A DNA stretch of 64,000 nucleotides, from assembly GCF_009711135.1 (NCBI RefSeq), contig NZ_WMIC01000002.1:310001-374000 (forward strand), written 5' to 3'. A model generated the notes under the pieces. That model did not search any database. It saw only the letters and a list, made by a program, of their open reading frames with translations, and was not told the DNA's origin. Below are positions 53,265-61,455 of this stretch, in pieces (the stretch's first letter is position 1; every line of letters starts with the position of its first letter). Position numbers and translations under genes: made by a program. This DNA comes from Flavobacterium sp. LC2016-01 (GTDB lineage Bacteria > Bacteroidota > Bacteroidia > Flavobacteriales > Flavobacteriaceae).

Positions 53265-54068
53265 TTATGCTCCTAAAAATTGTTTGCCAAATGCAGCGCG
53301 AAAAACTTCGTCTCCTTGTTCCAGTCTTTGTTTGTAAAGTGCTTTAGCATCTTCTCCAGCCACATATCTCAGTTTGGTTTTTCCGTCAGTTGCAGCTTCA
53401 TAAACAACATCGGCAATTTGTTCCGGAGTCGATGCTATTTCAAACATTACATCTACATTTTCAAACATTTTATTTGCCATTGCTTCGTATTCTGGTTTGA
53501 CTCCGGTGTCAAGGGAACCGTGAAGAAATTCTGTTTTAATTCCGCCTGGAGAAACCGTTTTAATGTCTATTCCAAATTGATTTAATTCAAATGCCATACT
53601 TTCGCTCCAGCCCTCTAACCCCCATTTTGTTGCGTGATAAACAGATCCTAAAGGAAAAGAAATCAATCCGCCAATAGAAGTAGTTGAGATAAATAGACCA
53701 TTTCTTTTTTCTCTGAAATACGGAATAAAAGCATTCGTAACGCGAATTGTTCCCAATAAATTAGTATTTAACTGTTTTGTGATTTGATCATCGTTAAAAC
53801 TTTCCAAAGGACCAATCAATCCATAACCAGCATTATTAAAAACGACATCAATATCGCTTAATGCAATCGCTTTTTGAACCGTACTTTGAATTTGGTCATA
53901 ATTGGTAACATCTAAAGGTAAAAGCGTTACGTTTTTTAATTGAGAAAGTTCAGTTTCTTTTTCCGGAGTTCTCATTGTTGCAATTACATTCCATCCTTTT
54001 GCTTGAAATAATTTTGCTGTTGCTTTTCCTAAACCTGATGATGCACCTGTGATAAAAATTGTTTTCAT
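53265..54068 (-). CDS. SDR-family oxidoreductase
   Basis: The 267-residue NAD(P)-dependent enzyme is a classical short-chain dehydrogenase: TGASSGLGKAT near residues 6-16, NNAGYG near 80, catalytic Ser in STTSIGG and the pair YHATK near residue 148. The substrate is unknown. It is the first gene of an SDR-AraC pair, with a 10-bp dyad 68-99 bases upstream of the ATG. Confidence 0.93.
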   Translation of the reverse strand: MKTIFITGASSGLGKATAKLFQAKGWNVIATMRTPEKETELSQLKNVTLLPLDVTNYDQIQSTVQKAIALSDIDVVFNNAGYGLIGPLESFNDDQITKQLNTNLLGTIRVTNAFIPYFREKRNGLFISTTSIGGLISFPLGSVYHATKWGLEGWSESMAFELNQFGIDIKTVSPGGIKTEFLHGSLDTGVKPEYEAMANKMFENVDVMFEIASTPEQIADVVYEAATDGKTKLRYVAGEDAKALYKQRLEQGDEVFRAAFGKQFLGA

Positions 54069-54400
54069 GATTATTATTTTTTAATTGTTATAATTTGATG
54101 AAGCAAAGTTCAGGATACAGTGCAGCTTAAAAGTGTTCATTTTGGTGCAATGAGTATCCAAAATGAATAATCGAATTTTTTTAAGATAAAAAGAACGAAA
54201 TTCAGCTGTTTTCGCATTTAGAAAACGAAGATGTTAATTATGCTTTTGTTGATAACTTCGTTTTTCATTCGCTTAAAAAAAAGCGTAAATTTGACTTCCT
54301 TCCATTTTTCATTTCGCATTTTGTTATGTTTCATGTTGTCAATGTTTTGCAATATGTAAGATTTGGAATTTGGAACTTAAAATTTGACTTTTAAAACTCT
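54069..54400. other. Divergent control region between SDR and dnaE
   Basis: No gene is seen in these 332 bases. It holds the dyad at 54136-54167, a TAAATTTG box (54286-54293) facing dnaE next to an inverted GCTT-AAAAAA-AAGC (54271-54284), and a TTTGGAATTTGGAA word at 54362-54375. Confidence 0.55.
54136..54167. promoter_or_regulatory. Candidate operator of the SDR-AraC pair
   Basis: TTCATTTTGG (54136-54145) and CCAAAATGAA (54158-54167) are perfect 10-bp inverse halves with a 12-base spacer, so their centres are 22 bases apart, two helix turns. This fits binding of a protein dimer on one face. It lies upstream of the SDR gene and next to a GAACTTTG box (minus strand, 54094-54101) close to TAnnTTTG. 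Confidence 0.5.
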
Positions 54401-57400
54401 ATGTATTTAATATTCGATACCGAAACAACCGGATTACCAAAACGCTGGGATGCTCCAATAACCGATTCTGATAACTGGCCTCGCTGTATTCAGATTGCTT
54501 GGCAGCTTCATGACGAAATGGGACAGCTAATTGAGCATCAGGATTACTTGGTAAAACCAGACGGATTTAATATTCCGTATGATGCGGAACGTATTCACGG
54601 AATTTCGACTGAATTGGCTGAAGCCGATGGAATCACGCTGGCTGAAGTTTTGGAGAAATTCAATATTGCTTTAAGCAAAACCAAATTTATTGTTGGTCAG
54701 AATTTAGGTTTCGACGTTAATATTATGGGTGCCGAATTCCACAGAATGGGAGTCGATTCGCCAATGAGCACCATGCCGGTTTTAGATACTTGTACCGAAG
54801 TTACCGCTTCGTTATTACAACTTCCGGGAGGTCGTGGAGGAAAATTCAAATTGCCAACCTTAACCGAATTACACAGTTATCTTTTCAATAAGCCTTTCGC
54901 GGAAGCGCACAACGCAACTGCCGACGTTGAGGCCACGACGCGCTGTTTCTTAGAATTAATCAGAAGAGAAGTTTTTACCAAAGAAGAACTAGATGTTCCG
55001 AAGGATTATTTCAAAGAATTTCAGGAAAGAAATCCACAGGAATTTCCTTTAATTGGTTTAAAACACATCAATTTAAAAGCGGCTTCGGATAAAATCAGAG
55101 AGCAATTAAAAGCTTTAGAATCTGTTGGTAAAGAACCTGCCGTTTCGTATTCTGACAGAGAAGATTTTAAAGCTGCAAAATATTCGCATTTACATAATCA
55201 TACGCAGTTTTCGGTTTTGCAATCGACTATTGGAATTGGGAATATTGTTTCGGCTACAGCCAAAAACGGAATGCCGGCTGTTGCGATGACCGATACTGGA
55301 AACATGATGGGTGCTTTTCACTTTGTGAGCGCCGTGATGAACCACAATAAAGCAGCATCAGGAAAAAATAAAGCTTTGGTTGAAGCGGGTGAAGAGCCTA
55401 CTGAAACTGAGATCAAGCCAATTGTCGGCTGTGAATTTAATGTTTGCGACAACCATTTGGACAAAAGCAAAAAAGACAACGGGAATCAGGTTGTATTATT
55501 AGCCAAAAACAAAAACGGCTATCACAATCTGGCCAAAATGTCGTCAATCGCTTTTACGGACGGATTTTATTATGTTCCGAGAATTGACCGTAAAATCGTC
55601 GAACAATACAAGGAAGATATCATGGTTTTGTCTGGAAATTTATACGGAGAAATTCCGAGTAAAATCCTGAACATCGGTGAAAACCAAGCCGAAGAAGCTT
55701 TGATTTGGTGGAAGGAACAATTTGGCGATGATTTCTATTTAGAAGTAATGCGTCACAATCAGGAAGATGAAAATCGTGTCAACAAAACTCTGATTGAATT
55801 TTCGCAAAAACATAATGTCAAATTAATTGCGACCAACAATACTTATTATTTAAATAAAGAAGATGCCAATGCACACGACATTTTACTTTGTGTAAAAGAT
55901 GGTGAAAAGCAGGCAACACCAATTGGCCGTGGACGCGGTTATCGTTACGGACTTCCAAATCAGGAATATTATTATAAGTCGGAAGAAGAGATGAAAAAAC
56001 TCTTTTCTGATCTTCCGGAAGCGATTATCAACATTCAGGAAATTGTAGATAAGGTTGAAGGATATTCACTTTACCGCGATGTATTGCTTCCTAAATTTGA
56101 TATTCCACAGGAATTTGTAGTACCTGAAGATGAAGCTGATGGCGGTGTTCGTGGAGAAAATAAATATTTGCGACACCTTACAATGGTTGGTGCCGCAAAA
56201 CGATATGGCGAAATTACAGAATCGATTCAGGAACGTCTGGATTTTGAGTTGCTGACGATTTCGAATTCCGGTTATCCGGGTTACTTTTTGATTGTACAGG
56301 ATTTCATTGCCGAGGCTAGAAAAATGGACGTTTCGGTAGGTCCGGGACGTGGATCTGCAGCCGGATCAGCGGTTGCATATTGCCTCGGAATTACCAATAT
56401 TGACCCGATTAAATACGATTTGCTTTTTGAGCGTTTCCTAAATCCTGACCGTGTATCGATGCCCGATATTGATATCGATTTTGATGACGAGGGTCGTGGC
56501 CGTGTAATGGATTATGTAATCAATAAATACGGTCAAAAACAGGTGGCGCAGATTATCACATATGGTAAAATGGCAACCAAATCGGCGATTCGTGATACGG
56601 CTCGTGTACTGGATTTACCATTGTTTGAAGCCGATAGAATTGCCAAACTGATTCCGGGTATGATGCCCTCAAAATGGAATTTGGCGCGATTTATTTCGGA
56701 GAGTGAAGAGGAAGTTAAAAAAGCGCTTCGTTCGGATGAATTTGATAATGTAAAAGAATTAATCGCGATTGCCAATGAAGATGATTTGGCAGGAGAAACC
56801 ATTCAGCAGGCAAAAATTCTGGAAGGATCGATGCGTAACACGGGAATTCACGCCTGCGGTGTAATTATTACGCCGTCGGACATTACGAATTATGTTCCCG
56901 TAACAACCGCAAAAGATTCGGATTTATATGTAACACAGTTTGACAACTCGGTTGCAGAAAGTGCCGGATTGCTGAAGATGGACTTCCTGGGTCTGAAGAC
57001 CCTTACGCTGATAAAAGATACCGTAAAACTGGTAAAATACAGAACGAATATTGATCTGGATCCCGATACATTTCCGATTGATGATGCAGAAACGTATGCG
57101 CTTTTCCAAAGAGGTGAAACCGTTGGAATCTTCCAGTACGAGTCACCAGGAATGCAGAAATACATGAAAGATCTGAAGCCGACGGTTTTTGGAGATTTAA
57201 TTGCCATGAATGCACTTTATCGTCCGGGACCTTTGGAGTATATTCCATCTTTCGTTCGAAGAAAAAACGGTGACGAAGAAATCAAATACGATTTAGATGC
57301 CTGTGAAGAATATTTAGGAGAAACTTACGGAATTACCGTTTACCAAGAGCAGGTAATGCTTTTGTCTCAGTCTTTGGCAGGATTTACAAAGGGTGAGGCC

Positions 57401-58939
57401 GACGTTTTGCGTAAAGCGATGGGTAAAAAACAAAAAGACGTACTGGATAAAATGAAGCCGAAGTTCGTAGAACAAGCATCAGCAAAAGGTCATGATGCAA
57501 AAGTTCTAGAAAAAATTTGGAAAGACTGGGAAGCTTTTGCGAGTTACGCCTTCAACAAATCGCACTCGACTTGTTATGCCTGGATTGCGTACCAAACGGC
57601 TTATTTGAAAGCGCATTATCCTGCTGAATATATGGCAGCGGTACTTTCGAATAACATGAATGATATTAAACAGGTTTCGTTCTTTATGGAAGAATGTAAA
57701 CGTATGGGATTGCAGGTTTTGGGTCCAGACGTCAACGAATCGTACTATAAATTTACAGTAAACGATGATTATGCCGTTCGTTTCGGAATGGGCGCTATTA
57801 AAGGCGTTGGTTCTGGAGCTGTAGAAACCATTGTTGAAAATAGAAAAGATGGAAGATATAAATCGATTTTTGATTTAGCGAAGCGAATTGATTTACGCGC
57901 GGCCAACAAAAAAGCGATTGAAAACTTAGTACTTGCAGGAGGTTTTGACTCCTTTGAAGGAACAACAAGAGCCCAATATTTCCACGATGATGGAGACGGA
58001 ATTACATTCTACGAAAAGGCGATACGTTACGGATCGAAGTTTCAGGAAAATGAAAACTCCTCTCAGGTAAGTTTGTTTGGAGAAGCAAGCGAAGTGCAGA
58101 TTGCAGAACCAGTTGTACCTCCGTGTGAAGACTGGAGTACAATGGAAAAACTAGCCAAAGAAAAAGAGGTTGTAGGGATTTATATTTCGGGACATCCTTT
58201 AGATGATTTTAGGTTTGAGATGAAATATTTCTGCAATGCTCGTTTAGAAGCCTTGAAAAGCATGAATGAATATGTGGGTAAAAATCTAAATTTTGCAGGA
58301 ATCATTAATAACGTACAGCATCGTGTGGCCAAAAATGGAAAAGGCTGGGCAGTATTTAATCTTGAAGGATATGATGAGAGTTTTGAGTTTAAGATTTTTG
58401 GTGAAGAATACTTAAAGTTCCGACATTTCTTAATTCAGAATAATTTTGCTTACCTGAAAATTTTAATAAAAGATGGCTGGGTAAATCATGATACAGGAAA
58501 AAAATCAGATCCTAGAATGCAGTTTGTTGAAATAAGACAGCTTCAGGATATCTTAGAAGCCTTTGCTAAAAAACTGATTCTGTTATTAAATATCAAAGAT
58601 CTTCAGCCTGAGTTTATTCATAAATTAAGCCATTTATTCAATGAAAACAAAGGTGATAATACCGTGAGTTTCGACATCATGGAAATCGAAAATGTTAAGC
58701 GTTTAGTAGAGGTTGAAACAACAAGTGAATTTGAAGACAACGAAGATGCGGTTTTTGAAGATGACAATGATGATAATGAAACCGTTTCAGGAGAGGCCAA
58801 AATGCAGGAGATGAAAGAGGTAGACGAAGTCAAAGTAGTAACTAAATTGACTATGCCAAGCCGAAGATTAAAGATTAAAATTTCAGCAGAGCTATTACAG
58901 GAATTAGAGAAAATGCAGATCAATTTTAAGCTGAATTAA
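54401..58939 (+). CDS. dnaE: DNA polymerase III alpha subunit with fused exonuclease
   Basis: The replicative polymerase is 1512 residues, longer than the about 1160 of E. coli DnaE. Residues 1-185 are a DEDDh 3'-5' exonuclease (DnaQ-like): Asp6 and Glu8 in FDTETTG, Asp105, His170, Asp175. A PHP domain begins at about 260 (HLHNH, 263-267). The catalytic polymerase core follows with PGRGSAAGSAV and PDIDIDFD (688-695), then helix-hairpin-helix, OB fold and tau-binding regions with an acidic stretch near 1450. In the PHP domain two usual histidines appear replaced (TDTGN, NNTYYL). A perfect 27-base palindrome covers the stop codon. Confidence 0.96.
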   Translation: MYLIFDTETTGLPKRWDAPITDSDNWPRCIQIAWQLHDEMGQLIEHQDYLVKPDGFNIPYDAERIHGISTELAEADGITLAEVLEKFNIALSKTKFIVGQNLGFDVNIMGAEFHRMGVDSPMSTMPVLDTCTEVTASLLQLPGGRGGKFKLPTLTELHSYLFNKPFAEAHNATADVEATTRCFLELIRREVFTKEELDVPKDYFKEFQERNPQEFPLIGLKHINLKAASDKIREQLKALESVGKEPAVSYSDREDFKAAKYSHLHNHTQFSVLQSTIGIGNIVSATAKNGMPAVAMTDTGNMMGAFHFVSAVMNHNKAASGKNKALVEAGEEPTETEIKPIVGCEFNVCDNHLDKSKKDNGNQVVLLAKNKNGYHNLAKMSSIAFTDGFYYVPRIDRKIVEQYKEDIMVLSGNLYGEIPSKILNIGENQAEEALIWWKEQFGDDFYLEVMRHNQEDENRVNKTLIEFSQKHNVKLIATNNTYYLNKEDANAHDILLCVKDGEKQATPIGRGRGYRYGLPNQEYYYKSEEEMKKLFSDLPEAIINIQEIVDKVEGYSLYRDVLLPKFDIPQEFVVPEDEADGGVRGENKYLRHLTMVGAAKRYGEITESIQERLDFELLTISNSGYPGYFLIVQDFIAEARKMDVSVGPGRGSAAGSAVAYCLGITNIDPIKYDLLFERFLNPDRVSMPDIDIDFDDEGRGRVMDYVINKYGQKQVAQIITYGKMATKSAIRDTARVLDLPLFEADRIAKLIPGMMPSKWNLARFISESEEEVKKALRSDEFDNVKELIAIANEDDLAGETIQQAKILEGSMRNTGIHACGVIITPSDITNYVPVTTAKDSDLYVTQFDNSVAESAGLLKMDFLGLKTLTLIKDTVKLVKYRTNIDLDPDTFPIDDAETYALFQRGETVGIFQYESPGMQKYMKDLKPTVFGDLIAMNALYRPGPLEYIPSFVRRKNGDEEIKYDLDACEEYLGETYGITVYQEQVMLLSQSLAGFTKGEADVLRKAMGKKQKDVLDKMKPKFVEQASAKGHDAKVLEKIWKDWEAFASYAFNKSHSTCYAWIAYQTAYLKAHYPAEYMAAVLSNNMNDIKQVSFFMEECKRMGLQVLGPDVNESYYKFTVNDDYAVRFGMGAIKGVGSGAVETIVENRKDGRYKSIFDLAKRIDLRAANKKAIENLVLAGGFDSFEGTTRAQYFHDDGDGITFYEKAIRYGSKFQENENSSQVSLFGEASEVQIAEPVVPPCEDWSTMEKLAKEKEVVGIYISGHPLDDFRFEMKYFCNARLEALKSMNEYVGKNLNFAGIINNVQHRVAKNGKGWAVFNLEGYDESFEFKIFGEEYLKFRHFLIQNNFAYLKILIKDGWVNHDTGKKSDPRMQFVEIRQLQDILEAFAKKLILLLNIKDLQPEFIHKLSHLFNENKGDNTVSFDIMEIENVKRLVEVETTSEFEDNEDAVFEDDNDDNETVSGEAKMQEMKEVDEVKVVTKLTMPSRRLKIKISAELLQELEKMQINFKLN

Positions 58940-58961
58940 ATTTTAACAGTTAAAATTTAAT
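58935..58961 (+). terminator. Perfect 27-base palindrome over the dnaE stop
   Basis: ATTAAATTTTAAC (58935-58947), one base, and its exact inverse (58949-58961) include the dnaE stop codon. Only AT pairs dominate and no T-run follows, so it may be a weak terminator, a 3'-end stabiliser, or both. Confidence 0.5.
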
Positions 58962-59085
58962 AGAATGTAAAATTTTAATGTTAAAAATATGCATGCATAA
59001 TACTTTTTTAGTAATATTGCCCGAAATTACAACGTTTTCGTTCCAAGTCTAACATTGCATACAAAAAGAATATGTTAAAATATTT

Positions 59086-59093
59086 TAAGTTTG
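59086..59093 (+). promoter_or_regulatory. -7 box of the outer-membrane protein gene
   Basis: TAAGTTTG fits TAnnTTTG, giving a start near 59098 and a short leader before the ATG at 59117. Confidence 0.5.
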
Positions 59094-59116
59094 CATAAAT
59101 TAATTAAATCAGAATT

Positions 59117-60088
59117 ATGAAAAAGAACCTATTTTTATTAGGATTATTAGTTTGCTCTATGGCCACAATGGCGCAAACAGAAAAAGCAGATAAACCAGAA
59201 AGCTGGTATTTTAAATTGGGTGGATCTTATTTCAACCAAACTGCTTCTACTGAGTTTCCAACAGTTGGGGGACAACCTGCAAATAGAGATGTTTATGAAG
59301 GTACTCTTGCTAATAATAAATTAGTTTCTAGAGAAGGTGTTACAGGTTCTTTTGGACAAGGTTTTAGAAGTGGAATTACTGCTGGTTACCGTTTTTCTAC
59401 ACGTTTAGGAGTTGAGGTAGCAGCAAACTATTACAATAGTAATACTAAAACAATGGCTCAAACTACAGATAGACTTATTTCTTATAATCCTGCTCAAAGT
59501 CCTGCAGCGACTTATTTAGATTTTACTGCTGAAGGAAGAATTAAAGCTTTTGATATCGCACCAGCTCTTGTAATGTTTTTAGGTGAGGCACATGGTTTTG
59601 AACCTTATACTAAAGTTGGAGTTATTGTTCCAATTCACGGAACTTTAGATATTGAAACAAACAGAACTTACACAACTTTTGCAGGAGCTAATCAAGTAGC
59701 ATTGACTGAAGCTTATTCAAAAGATGTTGTAAAACCTAATGCTACAATTGGTTTCATGGCATCTGTCGGAACTTCTTATAAATTAGGAAAACATATCTCT
59801 GCTTTTGCTGAATTAGAGTACCGTAACTTTACAGTACACGGAAAAACTAAAGAGACTGAAGCATATACAGAAAATGGTGTAGATAAATTAGATGTTGCAA
59901 CGACTTTCCGTCCAGATGCTTCTTATTCTGCAAAACATACTAATTATGTTGAAAAAATCACAAATACTTCAAACAGCAAAACAACTAATGCAGCTGGTTT
60001 TGATAATACAAAAGCAACTGACGATATCAGTACTTATGTTGGTATTTCAGGTTTAGGATTAACAGTTGGTCTTAAATACAGTCTATAA
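59117..60088 (+). CDS. Outer-membrane beta-barrel protein
   Basis: The 323-residue protein has a signal peptide (MKKNLFLLGLLVCSMATMAQ) and alternating beta-strand pattern of an OmpA/porin-like barrel: SWYFKLGGSYFNQ, GFRSGITAGYRFSTRLGVEVAANYY, VGTSYKLGKHISAFAELEYRNF, and a final GLTVGLKYSL strand. It probably spans the outer membrane. No partner gene is nearby and its ligand is unknown. Strong promoter and terminator suggest good expression. Confidence 0.85.
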   Translation: MKKNLFLLGLLVCSMATMAQTEKADKPESWYFKLGGSYFNQTASTEFPTVGGQPANRDVYEGTLANNKLVSREGVTGSFGQGFRSGITAGYRFSTRLGVEVAANYYNSNTKTMAQTTDRLISYNPAQSPAATYLDFTAEGRIKAFDIAPALVMFLGEAHGFEPYTKVGVIVPIHGTLDIETNRTYTTFAGANQVALTEAYSKDVVKPNATIGFMASVGTSYKLGKHISAFAELEYRNFTVHGKTKETEAYTENGVDKLDVATTFRPDASYSAKHTNYVEKITNTSNSKTTNAAGFDNTKATDDISTYVGISGLGLTVGLKYSL

Positions 60089-60116
60089 TTTTTTATAGAA
60101 GTTTTATAGTTTTTTG

Positions 60117-60150
60117 AAAAAAGGATATTCTCGCGAATATCCTTTTTTTT
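60117..60150 (+). terminator. Terminator of the outer-membrane protein gene
   Basis: GGATATTC-TCGC-GAATATCC with A/T flanks and ten T (60117-60150). Confidence 0.9.
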
Positions 60151-60168
60151 TGTCCTTATTTTTTGTGA

Positions 60169-60237
60169 TCCTTCCTTCGTCGAAATGACAAGATTGTTTA
60201 AATAGCACTCGCTCTTCGACTTCGCTCAGAGTGACAA
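60169..60237. repeat. TCGAAATGAC/GCTCAGAGTGAC repeat, copy 3
   Basis: CTTCCTTCGTCGAAATGAC on the left and CTCTTCGACTTCGCTCAGAGTGAC on the right recall the repeats at 11701 and 17339. It lies between convergent genes. Confidence 0.7.
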
Positions 60238-60241
60238 TACC

Positions 60242-61234
60242 TTATTTCGAATTCCTAAACTCCTTCAAAACTTCGTCAATAACCCAAGTTGTTCTTGCTC
60301 CGGAAATTCCTTTTGATGGAGAAGCATTTTCTTTCCCTAAAAGTTCAGCAACTACAGTTTCAATAAAAGGCTGTTGAATATGCAATGGATTTTCGATTAA
60401 AATACTTTCTTTTTCTCCATTTGTATATTGAATATGAATTGGATCATTTCCAAAGGTTGAAAACGATATTTTTCCTTTATCACCAACAATTTCAGTATTA
60501 TCATAACGTTCAAAACTGGCAAAATTCCATATTCCTGAGCCGTGAATCCCGTTTTCGAATAAGAACGACATTGAAACTGAATCTTCGGCAGGATATGCCA
60601 TCAGCTGCGAAGTTGCATGCCCGCGCACTGATTTTATCGGACCTAAAACAAAATCCAGAAAATCTAATGTATGACAAGCCAAATCTACAAAGATTCCGCC
60701 TCCAGAAATATGTGGTAAAACCGTCCACGGAAGATTGATTTCATCATCATAACGTTCTTCGAAAGGATGATATAAAACACAGTTTACATGACGAATGTTT
60801 CCTAATTTTCCTTGATCAATTATTTCTTTTATTTTTAAAAATCGAGGCAAAGCTCTTCTGTAATAAGCAACAAATAATGGAACATTGTGTTCTTTACAAA
60901 CGCTGATCATTTCATTGCATTCTTCAAAAGTCAAAGTCATTGGTTTTTCTACATAAACAGGTTTTCCGGCTTTGGCACATAAAATTGTATATTCTTTATG
61001 AGAAGAGGGCGGAGTTGCGATATAAACCGCATCAACTTCAGGATCATTTATTAAATCAACTGCATTCGAATACCATTTCGGGACATTATGACGTTTGGCA
61101 TAATCTTCAGCAAGTGCAGCATCTCTGCGCATAACAGCAACTAAAGCTGAATTTGGGATTTTCTGAAAAGCTGGTCCGCTTTTTACTTCAGTTACATTTC
61201 CGCAGCCTATAATTCCCCATCTTATAATTTTCAT
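60242..61234 (-). CDS. Gfo/Idh/MocA-family oxidoreductase
   Basis: The 330-residue NAD(P)-dependent enzyme has the Rossmann motif WGIIGCGNVTEVKSGP, the conserved EKPM (lysine near residue 95) and the C-terminal substrate-binding fold with GGGIFVDLACHTLDFL. Family members oxidise sugars, inositol or related compounds; the substrate here is not visible. It stands alone. Confidence 0.92.
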   Translation of the reverse strand: MKIIRWGIIGCGNVTEVKSGPAFQKIPNSALVAVMRRDAALAEDYAKRHNVPKWYSNAVDLINDPEVDAVYIATPPSSHKEYTILCAKAGKPVYVEKPMTLTFEECNEMISVCKEHNVPLFVAYYRRALPRFLKIKEIIDQGKLGNIRHVNCVLYHPFEERYDDEINLPWTVLPHISGGGIFVDLACHTLDFLDFVLGPIKSVRGHATSQLMAYPAEDSVSMSFLFENGIHGSGIWNFASFERYDNTEIVGDKGKISFSTFGNDPIHIQYTNGEKESILIENPLHIQQPFIETVVAELLGKENASPSKGISGARTTWVIDEVLKEFRNSK

Positions 61235-61275
61235 CGTTTGTTTTTTTGGTTTCTCAAATTTAAGGAAAAAAGTTC

Positions 61276-61434
61276 GCCACGAATTACACTAATTTCCACG
61301 AAGTTATTTCTCCCGCAGATTTTGCAGATTCAATAGATTTTTGCACATAGCATCACCTTAATCTGCAAAATCTGCGAGAGGTACTAAAAAATAAAGCCAC
61401 GATATTCACAAAAAATAATTCGTGAATTCGTGGC
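61276..61434. repeat. Nested palindromes, CAGATT copy 6 inside GCCACGAATT
   Basis: The outer pair GCCACGAATT (61276-61285) and AATTCGTGGC (61425-61434) encloses a CAGATT/AATCTG element with 21-base arms (61310-61330 and 61360-61380, one mismatch). The arrangement suggests one repeat inserted into another. It lies between two genes on the minus strand. Confidence 0.8.
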
Positions 61435-61455
61435 TAAAAAACTTAGTTTAAAATC

